64,000 nucleotides of DNA from Talpa occidentalis. Its lineage: Eukaryota > Chordata > Mammalia > Eulipotyphla > Talpidae. The stretch covers positions 115,806,615 through 115,870,614 of the forward strand of contig NW_023603184.1 of the NCBI RefSeq assembly GCF_014898055.3. Direction: 5' to 3'. Numbering within the stretch: the first letter of the stretch is position 1; each line of letters starts with the position of its first letter. The translations under genes and the position numbers were made by a program. Of this stretch, positions 1 to 11,645 are shown in pieces. A model generated the notes under the pieces. That model saw nothing but the letters and a program-made list of their open reading frames with translations. It was not told the origin of the DNA and made no database searches.

Positions 1-1230
1 GGAGAGTTGAAGTCCCCCCTTAAAGTGACTCCTGAGTCACTGTGTGTGTTCCCCAAGTCAGCTTTCACAATGATATATAGCTCTATGTCATACAAAAGTT
101 ACCTTCTACTCTTCAAGTAGTATATTTTAATTCCCTGTACCCAAGAAATGATTTAAAAGTAGATGCTTACCTGCATAGTTGACCATATGTATTTCCACTC
201 TATTTGGGAATTTTGATAGTAGCAGTAACAGTTTGACTTGGGAACTTTAATTAAATCCATTTCCTTCAAAGCTTCACACTTTTGAGCTGAGAGAGAGAAC
301 AGGAAATATATTTCTTAATATTAAGTTGCCCATAATGTTATCTTTTTTCTTTTCTATTCACAGATTTAACAATAGCCATTTTTATAGTCTATGACCAATA
401 AATTCTTCTACATGGTAATTATAGTCCTTTATTCTTTCCAAGCCAAAAGGAGACAGACAAAAATTTCTGGTCCAATGTGAATACTCTTATGAAATATGCA
501 GGGCACTATAAGAGCACAGAGAAAAAAATACTTCTTCAGTCCTCAAGTAGAGGGCAAGAGTTGAGGACAGCCCCAGAAAAGAGGAAATGTGAATGAGGCA
601 CTGCAGGATAAATTGGGGGCAATGATGGGTTGGAGGCGGTGTGTACAAAACCATACGGATGACAGAAGTGGTTCAGCAATTCATTGAAGGAGGGAGTGTA
701 GTGAATACAAGAGGACATTTCAATACCTGCAGCTAGAGAGGGAAGCAGTGGTCACTGTTACACTAAGTTATGTTTCATGCTGAAAGCAGAGCATTGAAGG
801 ATATTAGGTAGGTATCAAAGTCTCAGGAGGAAAAGTGTCAAGTTAAACCTCAAAAGGTTTAAGTGAAAGGAGTTCAGCGGAGACGTGGGCAGGGTCAAGG
901 CATTAACAAGGCACTGTGCACTTCCCAGGAACCAGCAACAACAGGAAGTCTCTAACATCCCAGGCCTGAGATGGCAAAAGGATAACCACTGCCAGAACTT
1001 CCATGGAAGTGGAGTGAGGGTATGGGCGTCTCAACCTCTCTCTCCTCCTGCCCTCCTGATCAGCGCTTCTCTTTGGCCAAATCTAACAGGAAGCCAGAGG
1101 GCAAAGTCCAGGTGATGCAGTCCCCACCGCTCAGCTTCCAGGCCTGCAGCAGCAGTCAGGGGGCAAAGGATGGCTCCATGGGAACAGAGACTAGCCAGTT
1201 CAATAAGGAAGTGACAAGATTATTTACTGT

Positions 1231-1766
1231 CATGTTTTAGAAAGCGCATTCTATAAGCAATGTGAATATTAGCCGGGAAGACAGCTGAAAGCAGAACCAC
1301 TAAGGAGGCTATTGAAGCAATGTAGGCAAGAAATGGACTGAGTAGGAAGAAGAATAGGTTAAAGGGGGTGTAGGAAGCAGAATCAACAGACTCTGGAGAT
1401 TCATTACTGGAGGGAGAGCTCAAAGATGATGGAAGATTCTGGTGAGAGGAGAGATGGTGCTGTCCTTTATCCAGCTAAAAAATACTGGAGAAAAAAGAAA
1501 GCTTGCCTGGGAAAAGAGGGATGAGTTCATTTCCCACAATCTGAATTCTGGTTGGCAAAACTAAGTGAAGACAAGATAGGCTGTGCACAGAAATGTGATT
1601 GGGACAGATGTAGATGTGTATGTGTATTTGTATGTCATATAAATATTATATAATACATACATCAACTAATACATGAGACAACACAACATAATATCTGGGG
1701 GGCGGGGAAGGTGGATATTTCCTGTAATGTTTTAGAAAGCATTCTATAAGCAAGGTGAAAATTTAC
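1231..1766 (+). repeat. Pair of short direct repeats about 490 bp apart
   Basis: The segment beginning ATGTTTTAGAAAGC at 1,232 (continuing ATTCTATAAGCAA) recurs at 1,727-1,766 with a few changes. About 36-40 bp match in the same orientation. The sequence between shows no recognised element. It may be a local duplication or two parts of one decayed repeat. Confidence 0.6.
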
Positions 1767-3347
1767 AGAGATAAATACGGTAACTGACACAAGAAAATTA
1801 TAAAGAAATGGGGTTCTTCCATTCTGTGACTGCTCCTGCATTTGAATTTAAAATGAAGTGAAAGTCATAAATTCTTCTGGATTCAGGACAGGGTGTCACC
1901 ATTACATCTGCAAAATTGGAAAAGGGCAGGGAACACTTATGGGCACACAGAGAAATGGCCTGATGCCCAACCCCTGACTCCTCTAAGGAAAGTGTGGTCA
2001 GCTGTTTCTCCAGAAGAACCTGAAATAAAGCTAGCACAACCTGCTATGCCAAAGATGGGGAAAGATTGGGTAACCACTAATAGCTAGTCAACAATTATAT
2101 CCATTTAGAGAATAATATTGAATAAGCCCAGATAGGTCCTTGTCCTGGCTAAACACATCCTTAGTGTTAAGCTGGAAAAAGGTGATGACAGACTTGGGGA
2201 AAGGACACTGCAAAAACCCACAACCTCCTGAAATACAACCTCATAAGCCAGGGTTCTCAGGTGGCTACACAAAGCAGGAGAGTTACACAAGTATCCAGTA
2301 TCTTCCACTGTGACACTGACAAATCATTTCATCTTTACTCTGCACATTGTGATATTTATTCTTAAATATACTAACAAACATGCATAGCCTGAGAGTCTGA
2401 TTGGTGAATACAGGTTAGAGGCAGAACTCAAAAAAGTTATGAGAAGGAAGCTCTGTAGGTCCTGTTAAATATAGGATACTAAAAAAATAAACTAAAAATT
2501 CAAATTTAGTATCCTGTAGATTTGAAACTAGATGAAAACTAGACCTCTGTTGATAACTATAATATAATATATAATGTAATATATACAGATGCTGATTTAT
2601 AAGGCTGGGCACCGAAGCCTATATAATGCTATAAACCAGTGTTATTTCAGTTTTTTTTAAATGTATCCTGCATCTGTTTATACATAAGAACCAAAAGCAG
2701 TATGCAGAGTCAATACTACCAACACACAGCGATCATGCTCAGGCATATTCTTAGACGCATCACAGATGCAAATTATATACCTGGCCAGAGGCTGCATAGC
2801 AAAAGGGCACTGGCCCAGACATCTAAGGGCTGGCAGCTAGTTGTAGAAAAGATATTGCCAAAGAAAACGGGGTAGAACCTGGAAAAGCCTGAGCAGTTTT
2901 GAGGCAGCACATGCACACACATGCGCGCACACACAAAACATGCACACTTTATATTTAAAAGCCCTCAGCTGGTGAGCAGCAGAGGTCAGATTAGAAGTGC
3001 TTTGAATTTGCAGGATAGGACAGCCAGAATTGAGAACTTTAAGCTGCGAGTGCTCAACAGAAGAGAGGAATTCCTACCTGTTTCTAAGGGGAGCATATTT
3101 CACCAGGGCAGGTAAGGAGCGTGGAGTCTAAGGTCCACAAACCCCAGCAGTCCCGCTAATGCCCAACCAGTTCTTTCTTCAGGGTTATTTCTAATACCAC
3201 ACATGTGTGCAATGCTAGGGGGTCTTATTTAAATTGCAAGGTAGTAACTTTTTTTTGCCTGCTGCATTTTAGCATTAGATTTTAATAGTCACATAACAGG
3301 ACTCTATACTGAAAAATGAAAAAGAACATAAAACATAAGATAAGCAT

Positions 3348-3404
3348 GTATCGCATGTTTTTTTAAAGATGGTGGTATATCGCATGTTTTTTTAAAGATG
3401 GTAT
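3348..3404 (+). repeat. Two-copy tandem duplication, unit about 29 bp
   Basis: A 24-bp core (beginning ATCGCATG, then a T-run, ending AAAGATGGT) occurs at 3,350-3,373 and again, identical, at 3,379-3,402. Identity of the copies points to a recent slippage event. Confidence 0.85.
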
Positions 3405-4049
3405 AAGATATAATTACATAATGTATCATTTCATATGCATAAAGTCAAGGACAGAAATGATAGAAAACCCAAAAATGATTATTCATTTTAACACATTAGT
3501 AGTTATAATCACAAGGGCATCTTTCTTCAGCCTCTTGGTTAGCTTGGGTCTTAAGACACAGACTAAATTCATTTTAGTAGCAATTATATGACTTCTGCAG
3601 TTTATGCTGACAGAAGCAATTATGATGAACATTTATGTTCTTGAATACTGAAAATATGCTGTGAAAATGATAAGGAGCTTCTTATTTGAAGCTTAAAGGG
3701 GATTTTACAGGCTTCAAGGAGGCTATTTTCACAATTCTGCCACAATTCTGTCAGATTCCCCAATTACGACTTAAGAGACAGCTTACAAGGGCTTCTCCTG
3801 TGGCTGCACCCAGGTCGCTCTCTGCATTCCCTTTTCCTACATGGGCTTCACTTTGAGATGAATCAACTCTCCTAAGCGGGCCTCTTGTTAATGGCCTGAG
3901 AGAATATCCTCTTCATGGGGTCTGAGCTTTGTAAGCAAATGCTACCTTCAGATGAGATTTTTTTTTCATTTGATCCTGACTGTTCCGTAAATCATTTGAT
4001 ACCTGTAGCTCCTAAGATAAAAGCCAAATGATGCCATATATGTATAGTG

Positions 4050-4860
4050 CAATGTTTGAATTCAGGAATAAAAGCTTCTCTGTTGTCCAAGCTACTGTCT
4101 GCTTGCACTTGGATTACTGTAATTGTCTTCTATTTTTCTTCCTGCATCCAGAGCTAGCCCTATTCCCCTACAATCCATTCTCCAATCAGCACATGGATGG
4201 TTTAAAAACATCAATCGAAACACATTATTTAGGCAGCTCTCCTCCCAAGACAGCCTGCCTGTGACTCTACACGTCCTTCTCTTTTTTCTTTTCTCCTTTT
4301 CCTAATAAACCAGTCCTTATAAAATGTAAAGAAAAAACCAAAACAAAACAAAAAACCCCATATTACCCCCAACCCGGAAAAAAAAAAACCCCACATTATT
4401 TACCTGCTCAAAACCCTTCAGTGGCTTCTCATAACACTCATAATAAAATCCACATGCCTTTCCAAGGATCTAGGTGCCTCTGGCTTTTCTCCTCTACTTC
4501 TCTTGGCTACTCCAGCCACACCAACCCTTCTGTCCTCAAGATTCCACCCCCCCCCAAACCTCCAGTTTTCCTGCCTGCAGTTTCCCTGGCCTCAACTAGA
4601 TTCCTCAGATGCTGGCAGAGCTTGCTTCTTCCAATTGATATATGAGCTTGGATGTCAGAAAGCCACTGTCTAAAGTAGTATCCACCAGTCACTTCCACAG
4701 GCTTTCTTCTGACTATGCTTTACTTTTTCTTCATATCACATATGTACTTACTAGTTCATACTCATTCTCTTAATGAAGTTAGGGACACTACATATTCATT
4801 ATGTATCCCCAGCATTTAAATATTTGTCCTTTGTATGAGTGCTGTAATTTGACAGGATTT
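4050..4860 (+). mobile_element. L2 LINE 3' fragment
   Basis: The wording matches the 3' end of mammalian L2: a 'ttggattactgtaattgtct' type segment near 4,110, 'ctacaatccattctcca' at about 4,169, 'cctgctcaaaacccttcagtggctt' near 4,405-4,430, and an L2-like tail with 'ttagggacactacat' near 4,780. An A-rich, C-run-containing duplication at 4,328-4,395 interrupts it. The copy is decayed and has no usable ORF2. Confidence 0.7.
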
Positions 4861-5201
4861 GTGGGTGATTCAGGCATGCGCTGGTCAGGCCAGTGAACGC
4901 CTGGCCAATCTTTTAAGAGCCTGGCCAGTGCCAATCAGCATCATAAAAGGTGGTACATGCTGGTACGCACCTTGAAGCAACATGATGTAACAGGACACCC
5001 TCTCAAGCCTGTGCCATTGCTACCACACCTACAGAACCCACAGGCTACTCTGCCCCCTAATCACACCATCCTCAATATGCCCATAACACCCTTTGGGCTA
5101 GAGACCCTTTTCTCTCTCCTCAAGGGAGAGAGAAGGCAGGAAGAAACAAGAGGCACCAATACGCTTGTTTGTTACTTTTTTTACTCATAATATATGGTAC
5201 A
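4844..5201 (+). other. Possible solo LTR-like segment (weak)
   Basis: A CCAAT-type box (GCCAATC, about 4,932) lies about 10 bp upstream of a TATA-like CATAAAAGG (about 4,942). A pyrimidine-rich stretch follows, ending near TGGTACA at about 5,201, as in some LTR promoters. I found no convincing matched ends or target-site duplication, so this could be unique sequence. Confidence 0.2.
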
Positions 5202-5259
5202 TCAATGTTCTCTATAAGGGATCTCCTGGTTAGAAGAAAATAATTGCTCTGAATTTTAC

Positions 5260-8140
5260 TTCGTTAACCTGATTAAGTAAAGTATGGATGGAGACAGTGT
5301 TTGGCTACCTACAAAAACACTACTAAACTCAAGTCTCAGTGTCTTCCCTAAATGTTTCTAGAGTGGCTTCTGCTGTCGAGGTAAAGTTAATATCAAATTT
5401 ATACACTACACAAGACATTATTATAGACAATGTGTCAGTATCCTATAGTGACTTGTGGCTGCCAACCATTGTTATTACCTCTCCCCTGATGTGAATGGAT
5501 TTCAAGCAACCCATACAAGAATTCCTAAATATTCAAGGAAGTAGAAACTCAGACACAAGAAGCCACAAAGGCTAGCTCCAAGTGAGTTCATGTGACCCTT
5601 AAGCCATGGGCGAGTGGTTGCAGTAGGCATTAGGCAGTGACTTGTGATGATCAAGATTGTTATTGAGGTTGGCCTACTGCCTGCCTATAGAGAAGAGAAC
5701 CAGATCTTTTTATCTTAGATTGCTAGAAAGATTATGTCTTTCTTCCCTTCAGCAATCTTCTAGAGACACTTCATTGTTCTGTTTCTATTTCCTCTATCTT
5801 CACCTGCAGGTGAGAAATAGAAAATGTAGACCACTTGACTCCAACTCTGTGGCCACATGCCCTGACACTGAAGGCTGGAGAGCTGCCTTAATGTCTGCTG
5901 GTGCCATTTATTCACACAGACCCCAGTTTTGCTGGTCCATTCTTCTAGGATAGAATTTCCTTGTGGAAGAAGTAAGGAAACTCAAATATTTCATACCAAC
6001 AACAAAATCCTTTAACAATGCAATGCAGAAAACAAAAGGGAATTTCTAGGGATTCATAAAAATGCAAGATAATAATTCATTCGGACAGAAAAGTACAATG
6101 CCTGCCAGGGAGAACTACTAATTCCATCTGTGGCTGAAATATTTCTCTAGCCTGGAGGGTGCCCCATAATCTACATATTCACTTCCCAAAACTGATTCAG
6201 ATCAGGAGAAAATCCTGGAAGCATGGCTATAGCAGCTCTGCCTTATCTTCTAGGCACCTAGGAGTATGTTCCAGCCAATCCCAAATGTTGTCCTCAGTAT
6301 GGCCATCCCAATAATACAGTATTTAGTAGGCCATGGAATGGGTGTCACCTTCCTTAACTTCTTTCTGTCCTTGGCAGGCTCTCTGGATCCTTTCAATAAA
6401 CCTGACTTGGAGAGAACAATATATTCATGGACAGTTGTGCCCAAAATGCTAAGACAAAACAATTTTTTACATTATCAAAGCAGCTTTTGATAAGCTTAAC
6501 CAATGAGATGCTTTTAGTTCAAGCACCACTCAATTTATAGTGCTTATCTAAGTTTTAAATTACATTTTATATGAAAAAGGAATAGCTAAATAACGCCTAC
6601 TTTAACAAATTAAATTTAAAGTTACTTCTTTGTTAATACTTTTGTCATTTATTAGTTTTCTTAAGTGTATAGAGGTATATTTAAATTAATAAGTTTAGTC
6701 ATACATAAGGTAAAAATATTCAGTCAAAATTTCAGAAAAGGGCAGGTAGTACTTAAATCTACTTAAAGAGTATGCTAAAAATAAAAAGCACAAACACCTA
6801 AAATCTTAGCAGATCTTAAACAATCTCCAACACAAAAATTTTTCAGCAATGTTCCTCATGAAAATTTAACCTTACGTGCCCCTCACATGGGAAAAAAAAA
6901 TCTTCAGATAAAATTATAACAGAATAATAAAATCACTTATTAGATTGCCATTTTCCCCATTTGGCCTATAGCTGCTTTTCTTTTGTGACAAGAAAAACAA
7001 TTTTTAAAAAGGCCAAAAAAAAAAAAAAATCAAGGAAACTTAACTCCTGAGAATTCAAACAGAAGTAGTATTTACCTTGGCAATATTTTGGAAATTCACA
7101 TTTTTAAAGGTGTCAGCATATAGCACCAAAGACACAAAGGTAAATTTTTATTTAACCCAGTTGTTTAAGTTGACTTGAATATAAATCTTGGTTTTCATTT
7201 CTCCAATTACATACATATATAATGAAACTGAAATCATCACATGCTAATACACATTCAGGTCTGATTTTAAAATCAACTATTGATTTGTCGTCTTCTTCGG
7301 AGATGAATGTTAAAGCTGTGGTTTCAAATGGCTTACTGCTACAATTCAAGCCTGGGAATTCATTGCAGTGACCTGAGCTTTGTCTCAAGATAACACATGA
7401 CTTCTGGGGATCTCGCCCACTACTTGCAACTGTGGGTGACTTATTAATTTATGAATTTTCATCTTCAAACTCTGATGCACAACTGAAAAAAAAAATTATT
7501 AACTACCAAACCAACAACTGTGGGTGACTCTTGGTTTGCAATTTCTCTTTCCGTTCAACGAGGCAACTCCTTGCCTCTTCCACGCCAACTGCCTCTGACT
7601 TTCCTAGAAATAGGGTAACAGAGAGCTGGTCTCAAGTCTAGATGTTCTCTATTCCATGGAAGGGTGAGTATTTGTTCAAAACAGAGTTTTAGACCAGGAA
7701 ATTTCATCTAATCCAAGTCTCTCACATTATGCATAGGCCCTATGTTATGAAAACACCAGCTCTTTGATCTCAGGGTTCCTCATAAAACCACACTCTTGAA
7801 ACAGCAATGGTTCTTAGACCTAGTCTAGTCAGAGTTCCAACATGGTGTCACTGGCACATCACAGGATCCAGGATGCTTCACAATCCTAGTTGTTAAGAAC
7901 TATCTGGAATGGCAAGTGTTGTCATTTTTCTACATATATACATATATACATATACGTTGCCATTTTTCTTAGCCTGGGCTAGAATTTTATCAACTCAGTG
8001 AGCATTCTATGTGTCAAGCAAACAAACTCTGATAAGCATTTGTGTACATCTTTGATTAACAAAATAGAGAAGTGAACTATTAACACTAAATGTGATGACA
8101 CAACAACTTGAAAAACAATGGGGTCGTTGAAGGAAAAAAA
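5260..8140. other. Non-coding sequence, no gene recognised
   Basis: AT-rich, with poly-A runs near 7,015-7,030 and a TATACA-type short repeat at 7,935-7,957. No exon with a plausible splice context and no named repeat was recognised. Short open frames on both strands resemble no known protein. Confidence 0.5.
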
Positions 8141-8164
8141 AAAGGAAAATATTGGAAACCATTC

Positions 8165-8300
8165 AGTAATCGGACATCTTCATTTTACTTATGAGAAAAC
8201 TACAGCCAATAAAAATTACGTGCCTGGACCAAGGTAATTCGACAAGTGGGTGGCTGAATATAATGACTGAACTAGACACAACATTCTGGGTGCTGGTCCA
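8165..8300 (-). mobile_element. MIR SINE remnant
   Basis: Antisense MIR core: 'cattttacttatgagaaaactacag' at 8,183-8,207, then 'ccaaggtaattcgacaagtgggtggctgaa', the expected order for a reversed MIR. Old and diverged. Confidence 0.6.
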
Positions 8301-8749
8301 GGGTTACTTACAAATTTCTGGTTGTTGCCATATTCATAAGACCTCCTTAAACAGATTTGTGAATTAATTTTTCATCACTATGTACTGGTTACCTTTCATA
8401 CCAGTTACATTTCTAATTACTTTCATCCTTAGACAAAGAACTCTGATTTTAGTGGAAGGATGCCTGAGACCCTGCTAAAAATCGTACTTTGTTACTTCCC
8501 TTGCAACCAGGATGACCAATGAGAGGAAGAGAAGTTGGTGGAGAGTGATTTCAGGAAATTCTTTAAAGATTTTTACAGGAAAGCAATGAAAGGGAAATGT
8601 TAAGCTCTTAACAAGGTAGTAAAGATTGTGGAGTTAGAATCTGAGCGTCCCCTTGTGTGTCAGGTCTTTGAGAGCATTCCACGGAGAGCCAGCTCATCAC
8701 ACCATAAGCAGCTACTATTTGTTTCCTATTGTACCAGAATTGTCCACAC

Positions 8750-8905
8750 GTTAAACATCACAATACTCCTAAATGGTATTAATGTCCGAGTTTTTTTTTT
8801 GTTTGTTTCCAGCAGCCTGACTCACTCACAAGGTCACAGAGCTAGTCAAGGGCAGGGGAACTTAGGCCTGATTCTAAGGCCTGAGCTCTTACCTTCTCTA
8901 GTCTT
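8750..8905 (-). mobile_element. MIR SINE remnant
   Basis: Antisense MIR pattern: 'aaggtcacagagctagtcaaggg' at 8,830-8,853, followed by 'cctgattctaaggcctgagctctt'. A T-rich insertion near 8,790-8,810 interrupts it. Confidence 0.6.
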
Positions 8906-9129
8906 GAGTCAAGGCAAGTGTTAGCTAGAAAACTAAGGTTTTCAACACAAAGTGATGTACTACACAAAAGCCCTGTGTTTAAAGTCGGGGAAACTAGGGT
9001 CACCTATGTCAATGAGCAGCAGTGTTAATACCTTGGGCATAAGATCTCTGAGCCTCGACTGCTTTCAGTAGTAAAATCATAAGCTGCCCAAAGTGTCTGA
9101 GAGAGAGAGACCAAGAAAAACAAGGCGAA

Positions 9130-9690
9130 CTGCAAGGGAGGTGGGGCCTAGCTCGGGCGCCCGCCGGTGAGGCTAACACCCGGCAGGGGCGCGTCCGTCG
9201 CTCCGGGCCCTCGCGCCGGGGTGGGAAGGGCGCCCAGGGGGCTGCAGGGCGCGCGCGCCGCCGGGTGCCCGCGGTTACCTGGGAGCAACGCCGCCGCCTC
9301 TTCCCCGCGTCCCGAGCGCGTGAGCAGTGTGGACAGGGGTGGCAGCCAGAGCAGCGGCCACCACGGCCACGCGGGCGGCCGCATTCCGGGCCGCAGCCTG
9401 AGCCCTTGGGGGCCGGGCCGGCCGCCAGAGTAGCGAAAATGGCGGGGGCCTAGGAAGATGGAGGGGGCCGGGAGGCCCGCGGGCGGGAAAGGAGGCGGCC
9501 CCGCCTCTCCGAACGGAGGTGGAGTCTGGCCTAGACCCTGAGGCTTCGTAGCTTGCTCCCCGAGCCCTCCAGGCCCCTCGGCCCTCACGATCCTGGCTTC
9601 CCCAGGAGGCGGTCGCGTCACGTCCCAGCAGTGACAGAGCCAAGGCCGGGGCGGGGGGGAGGTAATGAGAGGGGGGGTACGCCTCAGATT
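9130..9690. promoter_or_regulatory. CpG island, likely gene promoter
   Basis: The only extended G+C-rich, CpG-dense block in the window (GCGCGCGC at 9,249-9,257, GGGCGGCCGC at 9,373-9,382, many CG dinucleotides), against an AT-rich background. It is unique sequence, unlike the CpG-rich SINEs. No TATA box is seen, as is usual for CpG-island promoters. A YY1-type motif GAAAATGGCGG sits at 9,435-9,445 on the plus strand and GGAGGCGG/CCCCGCC (Sp1-like) boxes at about 9,490-9,505. A minus-strand coding start lies at 9,384. The YY1 orientation, and a plus-strand ATG at about 9,458 in good context, also leave room for a divergent plus-strand transcript. Confidence 0.85.
9279..9384 (-). CDS. B3GLCT: Candidate first coding exon, secreted/ER protein; possibly B3GLCT exon 1
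   Basis: Seen: on the minus strand an ATG at 9,384 opens a frame beginning MRPPAWPWWPLLWLPPLS, a short basic start plus a Trp/Leu-rich hydrophobic core, which is a signal peptide or signal-anchor pattern. The frame runs 106 nt (35 codons plus one base) to CAG|GTAACC, a good splice donor with the cut between 9,279 and 9,278, giving a phase-1 junction. The 5' flank is the CpG island. Known family: human B3GLCT, the ER beta-1,3-glucosyltransferase that extends O-fucose on thrombospondin type 1 repeats, as I recall it, also starts MRPPA, followed by WW, LL, PP and LLT in the same order. Inference: this exon could be its orthologue with about 12 extra codons before the donor. Against it: in human, HSPH1 starts roughly 40 kb upstream of B3GLCT, and I see no HSPH1 exon or second CpG island in the 54 kb upstream here. 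No exon 2 is visible downstream, which a long intron would explain. Generic signal peptides can look alike, so the name is tentative. The longer overlapping minus-strand frames in this island (e.g. from 9,643) ignore the donor and look like high-GC artefacts. Confidence 0.42.
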
Positions 9691-9984
9691 TTTCCTTACA
9701 AATGCCTGCCCTGTGACCCGAGGAGTTTTAGAGCAGAGGTCTCAGAACTCCCAGGAGTGAACCCCGAGGGCAAGGCCCTTAGGCAGACCCCCCTTTTATA
9801 AAGAAATGTCAGTTTCTTTCTTTTTCTTTTTTTCTTTTGGTTTGTAACAAGCAATAACAAATAGACCATTGCTTAAATAACACTGACTGTATAGCTAAGC
9901 TCAGACACACCACATTTCAGTATAAAGAGGCTGTAAGACCTTCCCTCACCAATTTAACAGCTACCCCTTAAAATTAGCTGTGTT

Positions 9985-10206
9985 AAAAAGAATACAGAGA
10001 TCAGATCGGTGGTTGCTGGAGGCAGGTTCTGGGGGTGGGAGACTAGGGGTAGGGGAAACAGGTGAAGGTGGGTCAAAACTAGAAAAAAAATTGTCACCAT
10101 CTGAGGTGATGACTTAACTAAAAATGTAATTATTTTGCAATATATATATATCAAATCATGTTGTACACCTATAACTAACACAATGTTATATTTATATCTA
10201 AAAAAA
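9985..10206 (+). mobile_element. L1 (L1M-type) 3' UTR end
   Basis: 'agatcggtggttgctggaggcaggttctgggggtggg' at about 10,003-10,038, then 'attttgcaatatatatatatcaaatcatgttgtacacct' and an A-run at 10,200-10,206. This is the order of the conserved 3' UTR of older mammalian L1. Non-coding. Confidence 0.75.
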
Positions 10207-10730
10207 CGATATATCTTGATTAGCCTATTGAAAATTAATCTAGAACATGCAGCCGTATATAATATACTGTACTTTCTTTTTTTAAAGAATCAGCCCTCTC
10301 AGGCCCTGGAAACCCATGAATGTGATTCAATATTTCATTCAAAAAATGTGAAAAGGTGATTTCCCCTTCTCTAGCTCTGGTCTTCTGCTAAGGTACCACA
10401 AAAGGTACCACAGAGAACCCAAATGTGACAGAAATCATCCTCTAAAACTAGCTCAGCCTCATTTTCCCTAAATGATCTGAGGAAGATGCACTAGAGTCCC
10501 TGGCACTGGTGCACAATCATGTATGGCTTTTAGAAGGTGCAGAAATTTGCTTGTTAGTGACTCTTCAGGAGGATAATTATACAAATAAACTGTTATTAAG
10601 TGAACGCCCACCCTGATTCTCCCTGCAGACTGTCTCCAGAGAAAGGGCAGAACCCCTGATTCAGGTATGAGCTAGCATCTAGCACAAGGACCTTTTCCTA
10701 ACCACATTCATTTTAATTTAGTTTCATTTT

Positions 10731-11017
10731 TTTTTTTAAAGATTTGTTTATTTTTATACAAGAGCTGGGGTACAGGCCAGAGGTGCGGGAGGGTGAGAGG
10801 ATTCACCAGAGACAGAGTGGGGAGGAGAACAGGCAGATGGACTGAAAACACAGCTGAGGGAAGTGGCGGTGCAACAGGAGAGCTCTGCTCCGCCATCTGG
10901 GAATCTCCCTGGCCAGCCAGGAATCGAACCAGCGCCTTAGAGGCTGCCGACAGCTTCGCAGTGCTGTGCTCAACCCATTGTGCCAGCGCTCAACCCTCTG
11001 TGCCACCGGGAAGGCCC
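10731..11017 (-). mobile_element. tRNA-derived SINE, TSD taatttagtttcatttt
   Basis: Poly-T then AAAGATTTGTTTATTTTTATACAA at the left, and the reverse of the tRNA-like head at the right. Both flanks carry a 17-bp TSD (10,714-10,730 and 11,018-11,034). Near the head the copy has a small internal duplication (TGTGCTCAACCC / GCGCTCAACCCT, about 10,967-11,000). Confidence 0.9.
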
Positions 11018-11058
11018 TAATTTAGTTTCATTTTGGATGACACTATGGAAAGTGGTTA

Positions 11059-11645
11059 TGTAACAGGGTGGTCCCCAGTAAAGGGAGAGGTTCCCTGCCC
11101 CTCCCAAGGGAGGGTGGAGCTGAGCAGGAAGAGGAGAAGCTGCAGAAGAGACTGAGGAAGGAAGGAGCAGGATGGAGCCAGGAGACCTGAAGGAGGCGCA
11201 TGGAGCCTAGAGACACGTGAAGAAACAGCTTGTCTTTTGGTTGTGGACTGGGTGACACAGATGTGGGTGAGACCCACGGGGAGGTGACAATGGCAGCTTT
11301 TATCTTGATGTTGATTTTGCTTTTTTCCTTCTGGGCTTTCTGGTTGTTTCTGACCCTTTTCTGTGGGTCCCCACTGGAAGATGCTTTAGACTTGTGGCAG
11401 GCTTTGGGGCCTTGTTCTGGGCCGATCCCATATGGATGGAGTTTTACCCACGAGGGGACGGGTAACTTTGGGTGCTTCATTTAGAAACTAGACTCTTTGC
11501 CTTTCCTGTATTGTTTTCCTAGTTGTATTAAAGTTCCTTGCCATTAAAAAGTCTCATGTTTTGTGTTGATGCGGCAGAGGGCAGAACCCATTTAGAACAG
11601 GCAGGTTTGCGGGGTTTGGGCTGCCCCTCTCCCTGTCCTATAACA
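11059..11645 (+). mobile_element. Solo LTR (587 bp) with 4-bp TSD GTTA
   Basis: The element starts TGTAACAGGG and ends CCCTGTCCTATAACA, i.e. TG...CA with imperfect inverted ends. It is flanked by GTTA on both sides (11,055-11,058 and 11,646-11,649). A poly-A signal variant ATTAAA sits at 11,527-11,532, followed by a U5-like GTTCCTTGCC. No internal retroviral region adjoins, so this is a recombined solo LTR. A 4-bp TSD is typical of class I (gamma-type) elements, hence my inference of class. The plus-strand frame 11,230-11,484 inside it includes a strongly hydrophobic stretch (about residues 21-44 of 84). No similarity to a known protein is apparent and it is probably incidental. Confidence 0.75.

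Larger units (their letters stand above)
1..4020. other. Non-coding flank or intron, no gene recognised
   Basis: AT-rich sequence without a convincing exon on either strand; open frames are all under 80 codons and resemble no protein I know. If the minus-strand exon at 9.28-9.38 kb is real, this lies inside its first intron. The only structures seen are two local duplications, listed separately, and a short alternating purine/pyrimidine patch near 2,905-2,935 (CACACATGCGCGCACACAC). Confidence 0.6.

Noticed and set aside
9148..9643. Long minus-strand frames of 157 and 122 codons in the CpG island
   Set aside because: High-GC open frames lacking protein-like composition. They run across a good splice donor at 9,278 or begin in another frame. 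Only the in-frame ATG at 9,384 up to the donor is kept.
10388..10412. Duplicated AAGGTACCACA at 10,390 and 10,403
   Set aside because: An 11-bp slippage duplication with no wider structure.
11230..11484. 84-codon membrane-type frame as a host gene
   Set aside because: It lies wholly inside the solo LTR, with no intron or promoter of its own. Kept only as a curiosity in the LTR entry.
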